Source: an uncultured Lachnospiraceae bacterium
GTDB lineage: Bacteria; Bacillota; Clostridia; Lachnospirales; Lachnospiraceae
Direction: 5' to 3'
NCBI GenBank assembly: GCA_947178465.1
Contig: CAMWYL010000022.1
Coordinates: 1-17,464, forward strand
Length of the DNA stretch: 17,464 nucleotides
Below the pieces are notes generated by a model, which was not told where the DNA came from, did not search any database, and saw only the letters and a list, made by a program, of their open reading frames with translations. Position numbers and translations under genes: made by a program. Position 1 is the first letter of the stretch. Every line of letters begins with the position of its first letter. Of the stretch, positions 13,169 through 17,464 are shown in pieces.

Positions 13169-14239
13169 ATGGCAGCGACAATAATAGCATTTGTACTGGT
13201 GTTTGGCATAGTGGTGATTGCACATGAGCTTGGGCATTTTCTGATTGCGAAGCTCAACGGCATACGTGTGGTGGAGTTTGCAATCGGTATGGGACCGGTG
13301 GTCAAGGCGTTTACGGCCGGAGATACGCGCTATGTCCTGCGGCTTCTGCCGATTGGCGGCGCATGTATGTTTGAAGGAGAGGACGGCGTTTACTCGAATG
13401 ACAGTCAGGAGAAGGGAGAACAGGCCGCGCCGCAGGGCGCCTTCAACGACGCGAAGGTATGGGCAAGAATAGCGACGGTGTTTGCAGGACCGTTTTTTAA
13501 TATTATTCTTGCCTTTCTGCTGTCCCTGATTGTTGTGGGCTTTTCGGGAGAGGTTATTCCCAAAATTGCTTTGCTGACGGAGGGATACCCTGCGCAGGAG
13601 GCCGGCCTGAAGGAGGGGGACCTCATTACGAAGCTCAACGGTCAAAATGTGTATCTGCGCGAGGAAGTGATTATGGGCTCCTACCTTAATCAGGGAGAGC
13701 CGGTAACGCTGGAATACGAGCGCGACGGCGAGCGTTACACGGTAACGCTTAATCCGCGTTACAGTGAGGAGGACGCTCGGTATTATATCGGGTTTTCCAT
13801 TGGAGAGCATATTGATTGCAGGGGATGGAATCTGATAAAGTACAGTGCGTGCGAAGTGCGCTATTGGCTGCAGACAACAGTGAAGAGTCTGATCATGCTG
13901 GTGCAGGGTAAGCTTTCCGCGGATGACCTTTCCGGTCCGGTGGGGATTGCGATGACGATAGACGAGACGATTGAGGAGGCGAAGCCTTACGGTGTGCCGA
14001 CAATTGTGCTGACGATGATTAATTTTGCGGTGCTGCTGAGCGTTAATCTGGGTGTGATGAATCTGCTTCCGCTTCCGGCGCTTGACGGCGGCCGACTGCT
14101 GTTTCTGTTGGTCGAGGTGGTGCGTGGGAAGCCGATGCCGCCCGAGAAGGAGGGCATGGTTCATTTTGCGGGCTTTGTCGCGCTGATGATTTTGATGGTG
14201 TTTGTATTTTACAATGATTTGACGAAGATCTTTTCCTGA
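13169..14239 (+). CDS. rseP: RseP/YluC-type site-2 zinc metalloprotease
   Basis: A 356-residue membrane metalloprotease of family M50B that cuts transmembrane segments of anti-sigma factors and signal peptide remnants. The first helix carries HELGH (19-23, zinc histidines and catalytic Glu20). A central PDZ-like domain (about 125-195; EGYPAQEAGLKEGDLITKLNG is diagnostic) faces outside. The C-terminal NLLPLPALDGGRL (298-310) supplies the third zinc ligand, Asp306. Length is close to E. coli RseP with one PDZ domain instead of two, as in other Firmicutes. AAAAAGGAAAG precedes the ATG. Its place between dxr and ispG is typical. The substrate cannot be told from this window; a RsiW-like anti-sigma factor is the usual one. 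Confidence 0.95.
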   Translation: MAATIIAFVLVFGIVVIAHELGHFLIAKLNGIRVVEFAIGMGPVVKAFTAGDTRYVLRLLPIGGACMFEGEDGVYSNDSQEKGEQAAPQGAFNDAKVWARIATVFAGPFFNIILAFLLSLIVVGFSGEVIPKIALLTEGYPAQEAGLKEGDLITKLNGQNVYLREEVIMGSYLNQGEPVTLEYERDGERYTVTLNPRYSEEDARYYIGFSIGEHIDCRGWNLIKYSACEVRYWLQTTVKSLIMLVQGKLSADDLSGPVGIAMTIDETIEEAKPYGVPTIVLTMINFAVLLSVNLGVMNLLPLPALDGGRLLFLLVEVVRGKPMPPEKEGMVHFAGFVALMILMVFVFYNDLTKIFS

Positions 14240-14287
14240 CATGATTAAGGTGTCAATAAGAAAATACGGAATAGAGAAAGGCATGGG

Positions 14288-15346
14288 ATGAGGATGTATC
14301 GGGACAATACGAAGGTAATCCATATCGGTAATAAGGTAATCGGCGGTGGGAATCCGATTATGATTCAGTCGATGACTAATACAAAGACGGAGGATGTGAA
14401 GGCTACCGTTGCGCAAATTTTGCGATTGCAGGAGGCCGGCTGTGATATTATCCGGTGTACGGTGCCTACCCCGGAGGCGGCAAAGGCAATCAGCGAAATC
14501 AAAAAGGAGATTGCGATACCGCTGGTGGCGGATATTCATTTTGACTATAAAATGGCGATTGCCGCGATGGAGAATGGTGCGGATAAGATCCGCATTAATC
14601 CGGGGAATATCGGCAGCAGGGAAAAGGTTGCCGAGGTGGTGCAGGTCGCGAAGGAGCGGAACATACCGATACGTGTCGGCGTCAACAGCGGCTCCTTGGA
14701 GAAGGAGCTTGTGGAGAAATATCACGGCGTGACGGCCGAGGGGCTTGTGGAGAGCGCGCTTGATAAGGTTCGGATGATTGAGGAACTGGGCTATGACAAT
14801 ATGGTAATCAGCATCAAGTCTTCGGATGTAATGATGAGTGTCCGTGCGCATGCGCTTCTGGCGGACAAAACGCCATATCCGCTCCATGTGGGGATAACGG
14901 AATCCGGCACGGTCACAAGCGGGAACATTAAGTCGGCAGTCGGGCTTGGGATTATTCTGAATCAGGGTATCGGAGATACCATTCGCGTATCGCTGACAGG
15001 TGACCCTGTGGAGGAGATTAAGTCAGCGAAGCTGATTTTACGCACATTGGGACTCAGAAAGGGCGGTATCGAGGTGGTATCCTGTCCGACATGCGGCAGG
15101 ACGAATATTGACCTGATCGGACTTGCGAATCAGGTGGAGAATATGGTTCAGGGTTATGATCTGGATATCAAGGTTGCCGTGATGGGTTGTGCGGTCAATG
15201 GTCCGGGGGAGGCAAAGGAAGCGGATATCGGCATTGCGGGCGGCATTGGCGAGGGGCTTCTGATCAAGAAGGGCGAGATTGTCAAAAAGGTGCCTGAGAG
15301 TGAGCTTTTGGCAGTGCTGAGGGACGAGCTGGAGCACTGGCGGTAA
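14288..15346 (+). CDS. ispG: 4-hydroxy-3-methylbut-2-enyl diphosphate synthase (flavodoxin/ferredoxin)
   Basis: A 352-residue iron-sulfur enzyme of the MEP pathway that reductively opens methylerythritol cyclodiphosphate to HMBPP. The N-terminal barrel has IMIQSMTNTKTEDV (24-37), RCTVPTPEAAKAI (56-68), VADIHFDYKMA (80-90) and KIRINPGNIG (100-109). The C-terminal domain binds the [4Fe-4S] cluster through Cys266, Cys269 (SCPTCGR) and Cys301 (VMGCAVNGPGE), with conserved Glu308. It is the short bacterial form without the extra plant/cyanobacterial insert. Start ATG 14288 has AAAGG seven bases upstream; ATG 14294 is a close alternative. polC begins 16 bases downstream. Confidence 0.97.
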   Translation: MRMYRDNTKVIHIGNKVIGGGNPIMIQSMTNTKTEDVKATVAQILRLQEAGCDIIRCTVPTPEAAKAISEIKKEIAIPLVADIHFDYKMAIAAMENGADKIRINPGNIGSREKVAEVVQVAKERNIPIRVGVNSGSLEKELVEKYHGVTAEGLVESALDKVRMIEELGYDNMVISIKSSDVMMSVRAHALLADKTPYPLHVGITESGTVTSGNIKSAVGLGIILNQGIGDTIRVSLTGDPVEEIKSAKLILRTLGLRKGGIEVVSCPTCGRTNIDLIGLANQVENMVQGYDLDIKVAVMGCAVNGPGEAKEADIGIAGGIGEGLLIKKGEIVKKVPESELLAVLRDELEHWR

Positions 15347-15362
15347 ATGGGGTTTTGCGGTC

Positions 15363-17387
15363 ATGGAGAAGAAATTTTTTGAGGCCTTCCCGAATCTGAA
15401 GCTTTCCGGTGTACAGAAGGATCTGTTTGAGCAGGTGACGGTGGAGAGAATAACCGTCACGAAGCGCAAGGATCTCCTTCGTGTCTATATTCGGAGTGAG
15501 CGGCTGATCGAGAAGGAGACAATATATGCGGTGGAAGGCGAGATTAAAAAACAGTTTTTCCCGAATGACAATATTGTCATAAAAATATATGAGCGCTTTT
15601 TACTGTCCGAACAATACAATCCGGAGAGGCTGATAGAGGTCTATCGGGAGAGTATCAGTGTGGAACTGAAGGCGTGTGAGCACTTGCTTTACACGGTGTT
15701 TCATCAGGCAGACATGAGCTTTCCGGAGGAGAACAGCATGCGGCTTGTCCTCGAGGATACGGTGATTGCAAGGTCGAAGGAGGAAGAGCTGGTTCGGATA
15801 TTGGATAAGGTATTGAACGAGCGCTGCGGCTTTCAGGTGCGGTTTACGGTGGATTATAAGGAGGCAAAGGCCGGTAAGTACAAGGAGGACGACGAGCTTC
15901 GCATTCAGCGGATTGTTGCGAATATCGGGAGCCGTATATCCGCAGGTGCAGATGGCGTGACAGAGCCGTCCTTTACACCCGCGGTTCCAGAGGAAACTGC
16001 TACGGAGAAACCTGCTGCAATGGCACCTGCGCAGGCAAAGCCGGCTGTGCGAAAGGAAGAAAATGCGCCTGACAAGAGCAGGCAGTTTAAAAAGAGCGAA
16101 AGTTTCCAACGGAGACTGCCGAAGAAGTCTGACAATCCGGATGTTATTTACGGACGTGACTTTGAGGATGAAGCCATCAATATAGAGGAAATTTGGGGCG
16201 AGATGGGAGAAGTTACCATCCGTGGGAAGGTGCGCACGCTTGACAAGCGTGAGATCAGAAACGAAAAGACCATCGTAAGCTTTGAGATAACGGATTTCAC
16301 CGATACGATCAAGGTCAAGATGTTTGTCCACAACGAGCAGCTTGACGCGCTTCTTGCGGATTTGAAGGCAGGAGCTTTCTTCAAGGTAAAGGGTGTCACC
16401 GTGAATGATACCTTTGACAGGGAGCTGACGATCGCAACGGTTACGGGATTGAAGAAAATCCCTGATTTTACGACCTCCCGCATGGATAACAGCCCGCGCA
16501 AAAGAGTGGAGCTGCATTGCCATACAAAGATGAGCGATATGGATGGGGTATCGGATGTTAAGGATATTATAAAGCGTGCCAAAAAGTGGGGACATAGGGC
16601 GATTGCCATTACGGACCACGGCTGCGTGCAGTCTTTTCCGGATGCCAACCACGCGCTTGCGCCGGATGACGACTTCAAAATTCTTTACGGTGTGGAGGGG
16701 TATCTTGTAGACGATTTAAAGCGAATCGTAACCGATGGAAAAGGCCAGTCCCTGGACGAGACCTATGTTGTATTTGACATTGAGACGACGGGCTTTTCTC
16801 CGGTCAGCAACCGCATTATAGAGATTGGCGCGGTAAAGGTAACGGACGGAAGGATTACGGAGCGGTTTTCCACCTTTGTAAACCCGCAGGTGCCGATTCC
16901 GTTTGAGATAGAGAAGCTGACGGGTATCAACGACGGCATGGTGCTGGAGGCGGACACCATCGAGACGGTTCTGCCGCAGTTTCTGGATTTTGTGGGAGAT
17001 GCGGTGCTTGTGGCACATAATGCGAGCTTTGATGTGAGCTTTATCAAGGAGAACGCGAAGCGTCAGGGAATGGCGGTGGAGCATACCTATGTGGATACCG
17101 TGGCAGTTGCGAGGACGCTGCTGACGGGGCAGGCGAAATATACGTTGGATGCGGTCGCAAAGACGCTGGGGATTTCACTTGAAAACCATCATCGGGCGGT
17201 GGACGACGCGGAGTGTACGGCAGAGATCTTCATAAAATTCATCGAGATGCTGAAAAAGGATGGAATAGAGACACTCGCGGACTTGAACGAGCTTGGAAAG
17301 AGCAGCGTGGAGGCCGTCAGGAAGCTGCACTCGTATCATATTATTATTCTGGCGAAGAAACAGACGGTGCGGATTAACCTTTACTAG
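15363..17387 (+). CDS. polC: DNA polymerase III PolC, N-terminal part ended by in-frame amber
   Basis: The Gram-positive replicative polymerase PolC is normally about 1430-1500 residues; here the frame stops after 674. Domains in order are the N-terminal domain (1-165), a Pro/Ala-rich linker (about 195-255), an OB-fold (about 280-370), the first part of the PHP domain (RVELHCHTKMSD 381-392; ITDHG 416-420) and the inserted DEDD 3'-5' proofreading exonuclease (VVFDIETTGFSP 469-480; AHNASFDVSF 551-560; NHHRAVDDAE 608-617). The PHP domain resumes at KLHSYHIIILAKK (654-666) and ends at NLY-TAG. Conserved PolC sequence continues in frame beyond the TAG to the window edge (17388-17464). All visible exonuclease and PHP residues are intact, so the gene is otherwise unimpaired here. 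Either the stop is a sequence error, a nonsense mutation, or it is read through. The ribosome binding site is weak (ATGGGG about ten bases upstream). Confidence 0.9.
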   Translation: MEKKFFEAFPNLKLSGVQKDLFEQVTVERITVTKRKDLLRVYIRSERLIEKETIYAVEGEIKKQFFPNDNIVIKIYERFLLSEQYNPERLIEVYRESISVELKACEHLLYTVFHQADMSFPEENSMRLVLEDTVIARSKEEELVRILDKVLNERCGFQVRFTVDYKEAKAGKYKEDDELRIQRIVANIGSRISAGADGVTEPSFTPAVPEETATEKPAAMAPAQAKPAVRKEENAPDKSRQFKKSESFQRRLPKKSDNPDVIYGRDFEDEAINIEEIWGEMGEVTIRGKVRTLDKREIRNEKTIVSFEITDFTDTIKVKMFVHNEQLDALLADLKAGAFFKVKGVTVNDTFDRELTIATVTGLKKIPDFTTSRMDNSPRKRVELHCHTKMSDMDGVSDVKDIIKRAKKWGHRAIAITDHGCVQSFPDANHALAPDDDFKILYGVEGYLVDDLKRIVTDGKGQSLDETYVVFDIETTGFSPVSNRIIEIGAVKVTDGRITERFSTFVNPQVPIPFEIEKLTGINDGMVLEADTIETVLPQFLDFVGDAVLVAHNASFDVSFIKENAKRQGMAVEHTYVDTVAVARTLLTGQAKYTLDAVAKTLGISLENHHRAVDDAECTAEIFIKFIEMLKKDGIETLADLNELGKSSVEAVRKLHSYHIIILAKKQTVRINLY

Positions 17388-17464
17388 CTGCTATCCGAGT
17401 CGCACCTTACATTTTTTTACAAGCGCCCGCTGATTCCGAATAGTCTTATTGAGAAGCACCGGGA
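17388..17464 (+). other. polC: In-frame continuation of polC after the amber codon
   Basis: The 25 complete codons after TAG 17385-17387 read LLSESHLTFFYKRP then IPNSLIEKHR, closely fitting the resumed PHP segment of PolC proteins (generally NLY-K/R-L-V/I-S-x-SHL then P-x-IPKSLL-x-x-x-REG). No frameshift is needed. The polymerase palm, fingers and zinc-binding parts would lie beyond the window. By family comparison the TAG replaces a Lys, Arg, Gln or Glu codon, one base change away from AAG, CAG or GAG. Confidence 0.85.

Noticed and set aside
13043..14887. A 614-codon open frame on the minus strand.
   Set aside because: It lies antisense to the end of dxr, rseP and the first half of ispG, all with clear family motifs; its composition (His/Arg/Gln-rich) is that of a shadow frame and no function is suggested.
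17385..17387. TAG reassigned as a sense codon throughout the genome.
   Set aside because: pyrH, frr and cdsA end at TAG exactly at their family-typical C-termini, so TAG works as a stop in this genome; the polC case needs a local explanation.

Overview
The window looks like a chromosomal segment of an anaerobic Clostridia/Firmicutes organism, most likely a Lachnospiraceae-type bacterium. The grounds are a PolC-type replicative polymerase, the gene order pyrH-frr-uppS-cdsA-dxr-rseP-ispG-polC, the LL-diaminopimelate aminotransferase route to lysine and peptidoglycan, strong AGGAGG-like ribosome binding sites and SigA-like promoters. No rRNA, tRNA, CRISPR array or insertion sequence was seen. 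This is assigned from recognised protein families; no database search was run.

Layout. Positions 1-196 hold the C-terminal tail of a heavy-metal P-type ATPase. Then come a MATE exporter (349-1683) and a translationally coupled DUF2185-like/MORN-repeat protein (1680-2273). From about 2344 to 4430 the DNA is visibly more AT-rich. It carries a TatD nuclease of the E. coli TatD subtype, a two-gene toxin-antitoxin-like module with its own promoter and operator-like palindrome (3342-4031), and a cold-shock protein whose leader contains a terminator-shaped hairpin (4061-4425). A terminator at 4591-4635 separates this from dapL on the minus strand (4659-5855). dapL and a YwlG-type UPF0340 protein (6004-6555) are read from interleaved divergent promoters. 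A membrane-anchored polysaccharide deacetylase (6616-7647) and a bactofilin with a long acidic N-terminal extension (7716-8756) follow, probably a cell-envelope pair.

From 8826 to the end runs the classic growth cluster. pyrH makes UDP for nucleotides and sugar carriers, and frr recycles ribosomes. uppS and cdsA make the undecaprenyl and CDP-diacylglycerol lipids. dxr and ispG are two steps of the MEP isoprenoid pathway that feeds uppS, rseP is a site-2 protease, and polC is the replicative polymerase. The genes run in one direction with short gaps. A hairpin lies between frr and uppS, and a triple repeat plus stem-loop lies between cdsA and dxr.

Most notable observations: (1) polC has an in-frame amber TAG at 17385-17387, and recognisable PolC sequence continues in the same frame to the window edge, although pyrH, frr and cdsA use TAG as a normal stop. 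(2) The antitoxin-like protein appears to join a Phd/YefM-like DNA-binding part to a HicB-like part and is paired with a HicA-like toxin. (3) The csp leader holds an intrinsic-terminator-like hairpin between promoter and gene. (4) Three tandem copies of an 18-19 bp unit, each containing an ATG-AAA-stop mini-frame, begin inside the end of cdsA and fold into a stem-loop.
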